NCBI RefSeq assembly: GCF_000189775.2
Contig: NC_015555.1
Span: forward strand, 2,305,001-2,369,000
Source: Thermoanaerobacterium xylanolyticum LX-11
GTDB taxonomy: Bacteria > Bacillota > Thermoanaerobacteria > Thermoanaerobacterales > Thermoanaerobacteraceae
Direction of reading: 5' to 3'
Length of the DNA stretch: 64,000 bases
Below are positions 55,818 to 63,026 of the stretch, piece by piece. Both the position numbers and the translations under genes were made by a program. How positions within the stretch are numbered: position 1 is the stretch's first letter; every line of letters starts with the position of its first letter. Under the pieces are notes generated by a model. The model had not been told where the DNA came from. It ran no database searches and saw nothing but the letters and a program-made list of their open reading frames with translations.

Positions 55818-55844
55818 TTGAAAAATAAAATAATATGGTATAAT
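55818..55844 (+). promoter_or_regulatory. Promoter of the antisense small RNA
   Basis: Extended -10 TGGTATAAT (55836-55844) with a possible TTGAAA at 55818-55823 (15-bp spacer). It predicts a start near 55851, leading into a 65-nt RNA. Confidence 0.7.
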
Positions 55845-55851
55845 ATATATA

Positions 55852-55917
55852 GACAAATTTAAAGCCTGTGGACACTTTGCAAAGAAAAAGGTGAGGATGG
55901 TACCCTCACCTTTTTCT
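55852..55917 (+). ncRNA. Candidate antitoxin RNA of a par-like type I module
   Basis: Predicted plus-strand RNA of about 65 nt from the extended -10 promoter to the bidirectional terminator at 55885-55915. It contains CCTGTGGACACTTTGC (55865-55880). The same 16-mer with one change occurs at 56032-56047, so the RNA can pair with the start-codon region of the facing 36-codon gene over 16 nt (15 Watson-Crick pairs and one G-U). The shared terminator gives a second complementary region. This is the organisation of pAD1 RNA II. Confidence 0.6.
55885..55915. terminator. Shared bidirectional terminator
   Basis: AAAAAGGTGAGG and CCTCACCTTTTT form a perfect 12-bp stem with a 7-nt loop, with T-runs on both strands. 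It ends the small RNA (plus) and the 36-codon gene (minus). Confidence 0.9.
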
Positions 55918-55931
55918 CGACTATGTACATA

Positions 55932-56042
55932 TCACTTTGTGTACCACTTAATTATTATCTCTAATAACTTAAGCAGTATTTCTGTGATCCTGTACCAGTC
56001 TATTGGGCGGTTTTCTCTCCGCCCTTTGCCACCTGTAGACAC
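55932..56042 (-). CDS. Small protein, candidate type I toxin
   Basis: 36-residue frame starting at GTG 56042, 7 nt after AGGAGG, and ending 17 bp before the shared terminator. The N-terminus is basic and Gly/Arg-rich (STGGKGRRENRP). The rest is a short amphipathic helix rich in Leu/Ile with Trp and Lys (ITEILLKLLEIIIKWY), which could insert in membranes. The mRNA begins near 56067 with a hairpin that pairs CCTCC with the GGAGG ribosome site. A facing RNA is complementary to the start region. The layout matches Fst-type toxins, though the peptide is unlike Fst. It is not a family I recognise. Confidence 0.65.
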   Translation of the reverse strand: MSTGGKGRRENRPIDWYRITEILLKLLEIIIKWYTK

Positions 56043-56047
56043 TTTGC

Positions 56048-56079
56048 CACCTCCTTTCTTGGAGGCTATCATTATTATA
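56048..56079 (-). promoter_or_regulatory. Promoter and Shine-Dalgarno-hiding hairpin of the small protein gene
   Basis: Extended -10 TGATATAAT ends at 56074. The first transcribed bases fold as CCTCC-AAGAAA-GGAGG (56065-56050), pairing the ribosome site itself. In pAD1 par a comparable 5' hairpin limits toxin translation. Confidence 0.65.
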
Positions 56080-56157
56080 TCATACGTTTTCTTACGTTGT
56101 TGCAATGTTTTTGTTTTGATATTATAATTAGTTTATCAATGTAAAGGGGGAAAATAT

Positions 56158-56976
56158 ATGCCATCAGATTATCACGTACACATAGAAAGAGGACCGTACA
56201 CGATTGATTGGCTTAAAAAATTTGTAGATACGGCATTAGATAAAGGCCTTACAAAGATAGGTATATCAGAGCATGGATACAGATTTGATAAGGGATACGA
56301 CGCATTTGGAAGCGACGGCTTTAGAGGGGAATGGATTAAAAAGTACAATGGTCAAGACATCGATGAATATGTATCTCTTATAAATGAAGCAAAGTCTATG
56401 GGACTTCCTGTAAAATTAGGCATAGAAGCAGACTATATACCAGGCAAAGAAAAAGAGCTTATGGATTTCTTAAAGCCATATCCGTGGGATTATGTGATTG
56501 GCTCTATACACTGGATAGGTGACTGGGGTATAGATCTTGACGAGTGTCTTGATATCTGGGAGTCATGCGATGTGGACTCTGTATATTTAGAGTATTTTAA
56601 TATGGTTGAAAAGATGGCTGAAACGTGTATCTTTGACTTCATAGGCCATATCGATTTGGTTAAAATTTTTAAGTACAGACCAACACCAATGGTTTATGAT
56701 AAAATAGAAGAAAATATTAAGAATATAGCAAAAACCGGGATAGCTGTAGAAGTTTCAACAGCAGGTTGGAGAAAACCTGTAGGTGAAATATATCCCTCGA
56801 AAGAGATAATGTCCTTGATTAAAAAGTACAATATCCCTATTCTTGTAAACTCCGATGCACATACGCCAGAAGATATAGCAAGAGATTTTGACAAAGCATA
56901 TAATTATGTGAAATCATTTGGGATTGACACTCTTAATTATTTTGACAAGAGAAAGAGAATACCGTACAAGATATAA
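56158..56976 (+). CDS. PHP-domain histidinol-phosphatase-like hydrolase
   Basis: 272-residue PHP metallophosphoesterase. Metal-binding motifs are DYHVH near the N-terminus, GISEHG, the Glu in GIEADY, GSIHW, FIGHIDLV and the final NSDAHTPED. It resembles the HisK-type histidinol phosphatase, but no his genes are near, so the substrate is uncertain. The ATG follows AAGGGGG by 8 nt. It is a single gene with its own terminator. Confidence 0.88.
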   Translation: MPSDYHVHIERGPYTIDWLKKFVDTALDKGLTKIGISEHGYRFDKGYDAFGSDGFRGEWIKKYNGQDIDEYVSLINEAKSMGLPVKLGIEADYIPGKEKELMDFLKPYPWDYVIGSIHWIGDWGIDLDECLDIWESCDVDSVYLEYFNMVEKMAETCIFDFIGHIDLVKIFKYRPTPMVYDKIEENIKNIAKTGIAVEVSTAGWRKPVGEIYPSKEIMSLIKKYNIPILVNSDAHTPEDIARDFDKAYNYVKSFGIDTLNYFDKRKRIPYKI

Positions 56977-56980
56977 AAAT

Positions 56981-57012
56981 AAAGGCAGGGAGATTTTGTT
57001 TGCCCTGCTTTT
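56981..57012. terminator. Bidirectional terminator between PHP and HEPN genes
   Basis: AAAGGCAGGG and CCCTGCTTTT pair around a 12-nt loop between converging genes. Confidence 0.88.
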
Positions 57013-57412
57013 ATCTTATAATTTCTTTAATACGCTTCCTTATATTAGCAGCAACCTCTAATGCTTTTTTTGCATCATCCTCATTAGGCATACCATCAGG
57101 AAGGCTCCCTATAGGAGCATCTGGATACCTAGACGGTATATAATACATATCAACAGTTTTTACATCGTCTATAAATTCATCAAAAGCATCTGAAAATTTA
57201 TTAATAATTCTTATTAAAGTTATTAAATGATGTACCCTAGGCGGATTTATTCCGTTATATATTAGATATGCTTTTAAGTATTTTTCTATTGATTGCTGAG
57301 AATAAAAGCAAACAACATTGTATAACTTTGCTTTTAATAATTCATTGGCTGCTTTATAATCATCCTCTGCATAATTAAGCCATTGTTTATATTCATCATA
57401 ATTTTCTTTCAT
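57011..57412 (-). CDS. HEPN-domain protein, MNT partner
   Basis: 133-residue helical HEPN protein (PF05168 type) with YAEDDYKAANELL, CFYSQQSIEKYLKAYLI and YYIPSRYPDAP. It lacks the HepT RX4HXY motif, so it may be a substrate-binding or toxin partner of a different subtype. It overlaps the nucleotidyltransferase gene by 17 bp, the same overlap as the HepT/MntA pair 4 kb away, though the proteins differ. Confidence 0.87.
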   Translation of the reverse strand: MKENYDEYKQWLNYAEDDYKAANELLKAKLYNVVCFYSQQSIEKYLKAYLIYNGINPPRVHHLITLIRIINKFSDAFDEFIDDVKTVDMYYIPSRYPDAPIGSLPDGMPNEDDAKKALEVAANIRKRIKEIIR

Positions 57413-57740
57413 ATAAAACTTTACCTTTCTCTATTACTTCTTTCGTGTAGAATAAGTTATTAGTCTCTATAAAACGTCTTTCTTCCTCAGGCGTATATAC
57501 CAAAAAGTCAATAGGTAAATCAGATTTTATGGCTTTAGAAACATATAATAGCCTATCTATATACCTTAAATCTGTATCCATTATAATTACTAAATCTATA
57601 TCACTCCAGACATTTGACTTTCCATTGGCCATCGAACCAAATAAAATTATTTTTTCAGGATTGCACTTTTCTATAATTGCATCAACTATAATTTTTAATT
57701 CCTTTTCCAGTGAATAATCAATTAACTCCGCAGCTTGCAT
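57396..57740 (-). CDS. MNT-type minimal nucleotidyltransferase
   Basis: 114-residue nucleotidyltransferase with GSMANGKSNVWSDIDLVI (GS...DXD metal site). First gene of an MNT/HEPN pair, a common two-gene module of TA type. The ATG follows AGGTGAATTATT. Antitoxin role is inferred from family organisation. Confidence 0.88.
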   Translation of the reverse strand: MQAAELIDYSLEKELKIIVDAIIEKCNPEKIILFGSMANGKSNVWSDIDLVIIMDTDLRYIDRLLYVSKAIKSDLPIDFLVYTPEEERRFIETNNLFYTKEVIEKGKVLYERKL

Positions 57741-57812
57741 AATAATTCACCTCAAAATCAATCTTTAATTATATTATAGCATATATAAGCATATTTTTAT
57801 GCTATATGCGCT

Positions 57813-57840
57813 AAAAGGATAAGCTTAAGCTTATCCTTTT
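57813..57840. terminator. Perfect 28-bp palindrome, possible bidirectional terminator
   Basis: AAAAGGATAAGCTT followed directly by AAGCTTATCCTTTT. It lies between the MNT gene and the structured RNA candidate. It has four A and four T at its ends, so it could terminate weakly on either strand or act as a DNA-binding site. Confidence 0.55.
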
Positions 57841-57871
57841 GCCGTATATAAACCCCTATCCCCATAAGACG

Positions 57872-57965
57872 AAAAAACCGCAGTAAAAACTACGGCCGGT
57901 TGCACCACTATCTCCGCATAACCCAGGTGCCCAAATACAGGTTATGCTTCACAGAATCCTATATA
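57872..57965 (-). ncRNA. Candidate small structured RNA with intrinsic terminator
   Basis: On the minus strand a hairpin GCATAACC...GGTTATGC (57947-57916, 16-nt loop with GGGCACC) is followed by GGAGATAGTGGTGCAACC. A terminator stem CCGTAGT-TTTT-ACTGCGG and six T (57895-57872) then follow. It is more GC-rich than the AT-rich flanks and has no coding capacity. I do not recognise the RNA class. It could be a riboregulator, an IS200/IS605-type end remnant, or an orphan RNA. The 5' end is not defined. Confidence 0.5.
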
Positions 57966-58035
57966 TTTTGTTTATATTTTTAATATTCGACATAAAACAT
58001 AATTTTCCTTCTTTGATAAAAAATTTTTATATCAG

Positions 58036-58083
58036 ATGTATAAAATGTACATAGTGTACATAATATACATAATATGATATAAT
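58036..58083 (+). promoter_or_regulatory. Promoter and operator of the TA operon
   Basis: The perfect dyad ATGTACATAGTGTACAT (58045-58061) overlaps further TGTA/TACA half-sites (58037 to 58070) and lies just upstream of an extended -10 TGATATAAT (58075-58083). This is typical of antitoxin-mediated autorepression. Confidence 0.75.
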
Positions 58084-58110
58084 GGGAGGTGATAAGGGGG
58101 AATGAATAAG

Positions 58111-58536
58111 ATGTTTACAGTTAATGCTACAGATGTGCGCAAAGAATGGGCAGATTTCATCAATTCAGTTGTTCGGGAAAAACCTAAAATTATAAAACGC
58201 ACAAAAGATTACGTCTTTGTTTCTAATATAGACATGATTAAAGAAATGCTAACAGCTTATACATTTACAGCAAATATTCTAAATGAAGATGATGGTACTG
58301 TAACAATTTCTTTAAATGAAATCGACATTGTTGTCAATGGCAAAGACGAAAATGAAGCCTTAAATTTGCTTGTTGATGACATGATTGAATATGCAGAAGA
58401 TTTTTATAACGACTTTCAATATTGGTATTCGGCTCCCAACCGCAGAGAACATCTACCTTATGTCTTAAATATACTGCTTCAAGATAATCCTGAAGGAGTT
58501 AAAAAGCTTATTAAATGCCAACATGGAAAGAATTAA
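58111..58536 (+). CDS. Phd/YefM-like antitoxin
   Basis: About 141-residue protein whose N-terminus (FTVNATDVRKEWADFIN) resembles Phd/YefM DNA-binding antitoxins. It is followed by a longer C-terminal part with a strand pattern (TVTISLNEIDIVVNG) and an acidic helix. The ATG at 58111 has AAGGGGG at 10 nt; ATG 58102 is possible. It overlaps the downstream HicA-like gene by 22 bp. An operator dyad precedes it. Pairing of Phd-like and HicA-like partners is less common than HicB-HicA. Confidence 0.78.
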   Translation: MFTVNATDVRKEWADFINSVVREKPKIIKRTKDYVFVSNIDMIKEMLTAYTFTANILNEDDGTVTISLNEIDIVVNGKDENEALNLLVDDMIEYAEDFYNDFQYWYSAPNRREHLPYVLNILLQDNPEGVKKLIKCQHGKN

Positions 58537-58733
58537 AACGCTTTTTAGAAAGAGACGGTTGGGAATTGTATAAAAAAACAGATCATTACTTTTATATAAA
58601 GCGCGATAAAGATGGAAATATACGACGCACAAAGGTTTCAATGGGTAGCGGCGAAATAAAGAAGCATTTATGGCAAGAGATCCTAAAAAAGCAATTACAA
58701 GTTACGGAAGATTATTTTAACAGCAAGATATAA
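58515..58733 (+). CDS. HicA-like mRNA interferase toxin
   Basis: 72-residue protein with the HicA-type layout: WKELKRFLERDGWELYKKTDHYFYI contains the family Gly-Trp and the conserved catalytic His (KTDHY in place of the common GSH). A basic strand (RRTKVSMGSGEIKKH) and a C-terminal helix follow. It should cleave mRNA when the antitoxin is lost. Translationally coupled to the upstream antitoxin. Confidence 0.8.
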   Translation: MPTWKELKRFLERDGWELYKKTDHYFYIKRDKDGNIRRTKVSMGSGEIKKHLWQEILKKQLQVTEDYFNSKI

Positions 58734-58767
58734 ATAAATCTCCCATCTACATAGATGGGAGATTTAT
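58734..58767. terminator. Bidirectional terminator between TA operon and serA
   Basis: Perfect 16-bp arms ATAAATCTCCCATCTA and TAGATGGGAGATTTAT with a 2-nt loop, between two converging genes; the last base belongs to the serA stop. Confidence 0.88.
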
Positions 58768-60368
58768 CATATCAAATTTCTGACTGCCTTTGCCCTCAAT
58801 ATGCTGTTTAGTTTGTTTAATGATTCTACGGCCTCAATAGGGATTTCTCTATCTGTATTTACGATCATGAGAGCAGTCCCGTCGTTTTTATTGGGGCTTA
58901 CATGCATGGAAGATATGTTTATGCCAAAGTCCCCCAATACATTTCCGATGTGTCCAATTACCCCAGGCACATCTTTATTTTTAACAAAAAGCATGTACTC
59001 TGTAGGCTCAAAGTTAACCCTGTGCCCCAAGTATTCTACGATACGTATTTCATCGCCATAAGTTGTCCCTGAAAACTTATAAGCTTCCCCTTTTGTGTCA
59101 ATCACAGTTATGGTGACAAGGCTTGAATAGTGATCTATTTCTTCTATCTTGCCATCTATGACTTCTATACCCATTTCCTTTGCCCTTAGCCTTGCATTTA
59201 CAATGCTTATGCCTTCTTTTAAGGCAGGTTTTAAAAGTCCTTTCAATGCGTGAAGCGTGACGACTTCTGTATTTAGACTGGATATTTCTCCTCTGTATAT
59301 TATCTCTACCGTTTTTGCAGGCACATCGCTTATCTGATAGTAAAGTGAACCCATTGCTTCGCAAAGCTTCATGTATGGCTTCAATTCTCCAAATTCATCG
59401 GCCTTTACATCAGGGAGATTTACTATGTTGCCGTAAAGTTTCCCACTTAATGCCGTTATCACTTCTTTTGCGACAGATATGCCTACATTGTTTTGCGCTT
59501 CTATAGTTGAAGCACCTAAATGTGGAGTAACTACCACATTTGGAAGCTCTAAAAGTTTATTGTGAAAATCCTGCTTTTCCCTGTCATAAGACGGTTCAAC
59601 TTTGAATACGTCCAATGCAGCCGCAGCAACAATTCCTTCTTTGACTGCGTCGTACAAAGCTTCTTCATTTATAAGACCGCCTCTTGCGCAGTTTACAATT
59701 CTTACACCTTTTTTGACTTTTTTAAATTCCTCATGGCTTATTATGTCAATGGTCTCCTCCGTCTTTGGTGTATGGATAGTTATAAAGTCGGATTCTTGCA
59801 AAAGCTCGTCAAATGATACTTTTCTTGCGCCAAACTTTTCAAAGCGGCTGTCTGGTATATAAGGGTCATAAGCGATTACCTTCATGTCAAATGCTGCAAG
59901 CCTCGTTGCAACTAATGATCCTATCCTGCCAAGTCCAATTATGCCTACTGTTTTGCCGCTTAGCTCTACGCCTTTAAACTTGTTTCTCCTGAAGTCGCCA
60001 TTTTTTGCACCAATGTAAGCCTGCGGTATGTTTCTGGCAATAGATAGCATAAGCCCAATCGTATGCTCTGCAGCCGATATGATGTTGCCTTCAGGAGTAT
60101 TTACGACAATTATGCCTTTTTCCGTTGCTGCCAAAAGGTCTATATTATCGACGCCATTGCCTGCCCTTCCTATTACTTTTAGGTTTTTCCCTTTTGATAT
60201 AAGCTCTCTATCTACGTTTGTAACACTTCTTACGACTATTGCATCGTAATCGCCTATGATATTTAAGAGTTCTTCTCTTGATAGATCCAGTTTAAAATCC
60301 ACATCCGCATGATTTTTAAGGTACTCTATGCCGCTTTCGGCAATTCTCTCCGTCACCAATACTTTCAC
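58767..60368 (-). CDS. serA: D-3-phosphoglycerate dehydrogenase
   Basis: 533-residue long-form SerA, the first enzyme of serine synthesis (3-phosphoglycerate to phosphohydroxypyruvate with NAD). It has an NAD-binding motif GIIGLGRIGS, the catalytic Arg region NCARGGLINE, the His in VVTPHLGAST, an intervening domain, and a C-terminal ACT domain (about 460-533) for serine feedback. The start is GTG after AAGGGGG. It lies 22 bp downstream of the class V aminotransferase, forming a serine-pathway pair. Confidence 0.96.
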   Translation of the reverse strand: MKVLVTERIAESGIEYLKNHADVDFKLDLSREELLNIIGDYDAIVVRSVTNVDRELISKGKNLKVIGRAGNGVDNIDLLAATEKGIIVVNTPEGNIISAAEHTIGLMLSIARNIPQAYIGAKNGDFRRNKFKGVELSGKTVGIIGLGRIGSLVATRLAAFDMKVIAYDPYIPDSRFEKFGARKVSFDELLQESDFITIHTPKTEETIDIISHEEFKKVKKGVRIVNCARGGLINEEALYDAVKEGIVAAAALDVFKVEPSYDREKQDFHNKLLELPNVVVTPHLGASTIEAQNNVGISVAKEVITALSGKLYGNIVNLPDVKADEFGELKPYMKLCEAMGSLYYQISDVPAKTVEIIYRGEISSLNTEVVTLHALKGLLKPALKEGISIVNARLRAKEMGIEVIDGKIEEIDHYSSLVTITVIDTKGEAYKFSGTTYGDEIRIVEYLGHRVNFEPTEYMLFVKNKDVPGVIGHIGNVLGDFGINISSMHVSPNKNDGTALMIVNTDREIPIEAVESLNKLNSILRAKAVRNLI

Positions 60369-60390
60369 AATAAATCCCCCTTAAACAAAA

Positions 60391-61476
60391 TTAAGATAAA
60401 TCTAAAAGTGCACTTTTTAATGCATTAAATGTCAAATTAAGCATTTCATCTGTAACATATCCCATGTGGCCAATCCTGATTATTTTACCTTTTAAATGCC
60501 CTTGTCCACCTGTCACCAGTATACCTTTTTCTGACATATAGTTTATTATATCGCCTGCTTTATATCCTTCTGGCACTTGTACTGCCGTCAAAAGATCTGA
60601 CGATATGGCTTCATCTGGGAAAAGCTTAAGCCCCATGTCTTTTACGGTTTTCCTCACCTTTTCACCGATTGCATGTTGATTTTTGTATACTGTGTCCATA
60701 CCTATATTAAGAAGCATGTCTGTAGCCTTCTTTACGGCCATAATTGTGGAAACCGCTGGTGTATACGGATTTTCCGGCTTTTCGCTCTGCACGCCTTTTC
60801 TCGCCTTCTTAAGGTCAAAATAATACTTAGGAAGATCAGACTCCTCTGCCATCTGCCATGCTCTCTCGCTTAAAGCCACAAAGCTTAATCCCGGAGGAGA
60901 CATCAGGCACTTCTGTGAACAGGTAATAACTGCATCTAACCCCCACTCATCCATATTAAGTGGTATGCCGCCTAATGAGCTTACAGCGTCAACTACGATA
61001 AGCGTACCGTGCTTTTTGGCTACATCAGCTATTGATTTTACATCGTTTGTGACACCTGTTGACGTTTCATTCTGTGTCACAATCAAAGCCTTGTACTTAT
61101 CTTTTTTCAATGCATCATTTAAAATGTCAAGATGGACTGCATTGCCCCAACCAAAATCAATGATATCAGAATCAAGTCCGTAGGCTTTTGTTATGTCGTA
61201 AAACCTCTCTCCAAAATGGCCTATGCTGGCCACCAAGACTTTATCGCCTCTTTTAAAAAGATTTGCCACGACGGCCTCCATACCGCCTGTACCTGACGAT
61301 GTCAGCGTCAACACATCCATGTTTGTCTTAAATATCTTTTTAAGGTTTGAATTAAGATCTGAAAATAATTTAAAATATTCCGGCGTCCTATGGTGATACG
61401 GCTGAAGATGGCATACGTCCAACACTTCCTTTGGCACCATAGTAGGTCCCGGTGTCATGAGAATCCTATTTTTCAT
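60391..61476 (-). CDS. Class V aminotransferase (serine-glyoxylate/phosphoserine type)
   Basis: 361-residue PLP enzyme beginning RILMTPGPTMVP, with the PLP Asp in VVDAVSSLGG and the Schiff-base Lys in TCSQKCLMSPPG. Family members are alanine-glyoxylate or serine-pyruvate aminotransferases. Coupling to serA suggests that it transaminates phosphohydroxypyruvate or a related 3-carbon acid in place of SerC. The ATG at 61476 is better placed after AAAAGGTG than the GTG at 61485. Confidence 0.93.
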   Translation of the reverse strand: MKNRILMTPGPTMVPKEVLDVCHLQPYHHRTPEYFKLFSDLNSNLKKIFKTNMDVLTLTSSGTGGMEAVVANLFKRGDKVLVASIGHFGERFYDITKAYGLDSDIIDFGWGNAVHLDILNDALKKDKYKALIVTQNETSTGVTNDVKSIADVAKKHGTLIVVDAVSSLGGIPLNMDEWGLDAVITCSQKCLMSPPGLSFVALSERAWQMAEESDLPKYYFDLKKARKGVQSEKPENPYTPAVSTIMAVKKATDMLLNIGMDTVYKNQHAIGEKVRKTVKDMGLKLFPDEAISSDLLTAVQVPEGYKAGDIINYMSEKGILVTGGQGHLKGKIIRIGHMGYVTDEMLNLTFNALKSALLDLS

Positions 61477-61541
61477 AAGCTTCACACCTTTTTAAATATT
61501 TATTTAATATGATAAACTATTAAAGAAAAAAATGCAATAGT

Positions 61542-61572
61542 AAAAAACAAATGTCTACTATAAGTAGACATT
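61542..61572 (-). terminator. Terminator of the glycerate kinase gene
   Basis: AATGTCTACT and AGTAGACATT form a perfect 10-bp stem with a 3-nt loop. On the minus strand TTTTTT follows closely. Confidence 0.88.
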
Positions 61573-61603
61573 ATGGTATGTATTAGTTTACTTTATACAA
61601 AAA

Positions 61604-62722
61604 TCAGACAAATAAGCGGATTATGTCCTCCATCCTGTCAGATATAAGCCTTTTGGCATCATGTACGGCTTCATCTATCGTCATAGGTCTATCCACTATG
61701 CTAAACATTGCTGTAACACCTATTTTATAAAGCTCTTTGTATCCATAGCCTAAACCGCCTGAAAGGATTATGACTTTCTTGCCGTATCTTTGGGCGATTT
61801 TCGCTATACCTGCTGGCGCCTTGCCAAATGCAGTTTGAAAGTCTGTATTGCCTTCGCCTGTTATTACAATATCACATGACTTTATCTTTTCCTCCATATT
61901 TGCGGCATCCATAACTATTTCTATGCCAGATCTTACTTTGGCATTTAAAAACGCTATCAATGAAAAACCCAATCCTCCTGCCGCTCCAGCACCTTTTGTA
62001 TCTTTAAAATCTTTGCCTAATGTTTCTTTTACAACATTTGCATAATGATTTAAATTGTTATCAAGAATTTCTACCATTTCAGGTGTAGCGCCTTTCTGAG
62101 GACCGTAAATGTAAGATGCACCGTTTTTGCCACAAAGAGGATTTGTAACATCTGATGCTACCATGAAGCTGCTTTCGTATATCCTCTTATCCAAGCCATC
62201 TATGTCTATTTCCTTAAGCCTTGAAAGATTCCCCCCACCGTAAGGTATGTCTTTTCCGTCTTCATCCAAGAGCTTTGCTCCTAAAGCTTGAACCATGCCT
62301 GCACCGCCGTCATTTGTGGCGCTGCCGCCTAAGCCTACGATAAACCTGCGGCATCCTTCGTCAAGGGCTTTTTTTATAAGCTGCCCTACACCGTATGTAG
62401 TAGTGACTAAAGGATCTCTCATGTCATCTGGCACAAGGTTTAAACCAGATGATGCAGCCATCTCTATGACCGCTGTGCCATCATCTAAGATTCCAAAAAA
62501 GCTTTTTACAGTATTGCCAAGAGGGCCTATCCCTTCTGTCTCTACGATTTTCCCTCCTGATAAAGAAATCAATGCGTCTACTGTGCCTTCTCCGCCGTCA
62601 GCTATAGGCACTTTTATAATCTCAGCATCTACAACCCTTCTTATGCCTTCCGTCATGGCCTCTATGACTTCCTTTGATGACAAGCTTCCTTTGTAAGAGT
62701 CAGGTGCAACTAATATCCTCAC
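61604..62722 (-). CDS. glxK: Glycerate kinase (GlxK/GarK type)
   Basis: 372-residue type I glycerate kinase that phosphorylates D-glycerate to a phosphoglycerate. Typical motifs are APDSYKGSLSS, PIADGGEGTVDAL, GLGGSATNDGGAGM and GAGAAGGLGF. The start is GTG 62722 after AGGTGG. Its product could feed serA just downstream, though a terminator separates them. Confidence 0.95.
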   Translation of the reverse strand: MRILVAPDSYKGSLSSKEVIEAMTEGIRRVVDAEIIKVPIADGGEGTVDALISLSGGKIVETEGIGPLGNTVKSFFGILDDGTAVIEMAASSGLNLVPDDMRDPLVTTTYGVGQLIKKALDEGCRRFIVGLGGSATNDGGAGMVQALGAKLLDEDGKDIPYGGGNLSRLKEIDIDGLDKRIYESSFMVASDVTNPLCGKNGASYIYGPQKGATPEMVEILDNNLNHYANVVKETLGKDFKDTKGAGAAGGLGFSLIAFLNAKVRSGIEIVMDAANMEEKIKSCDIVITGEGNTDFQTAFGKAPAGIAKIAQRYGKKVIILSGGLGYGYKELYKIGVTAMFSIVDRPMTIDEAVHDAKRLISDRMEDIIRLFV

Positions 62723-62782
62723 TGTTTCACCACCTGTATTAAATAATGAAATATCTTTTCTATAATAGTAGGTAATTTTGAT

Positions 62783-63000
62783 AAAAAGACAATTTTGATT
62801 CGTTTGCTCTCAGAGTTGAAAAGCGACTAAACTAAAGCTCGATCTTGAACTTCAGCAGGGTTCCGGGCACATTCGGCGTCCATGCCTCAAGTGCCCGTCT
62901 CAGCCATCCATGGCTTCGACCCTGCTTTCGTTCATCGATCTCGCCAAGTTTAGTTATCGCTTTCCAACAAGTCGCTTCACTCATTCAAAATTGTCTTTTT
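62783..63000. repeat. Cruciform-like structured element B
   Basis: Perfect 16-bp outer arms AAAAAGACAATTTTGA (62783-62798) and TCAAAATTGTCTTTTT (62985-63000) enclose a second imperfect stem of about 45 bp. Inside, GCAGGGT/ACCCTGC, GGGCAC/GTGCCC and GCCAT/ATGGC make a branched tip. The interior is much more GC-rich than its surroundings. It fills the space between ctpA and the glycerate kinase gene. No coding frame is convincing. Confidence 0.75.
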
Positions 63001-63026
63001 CAATAATATCAATGAGTTATTATTCT

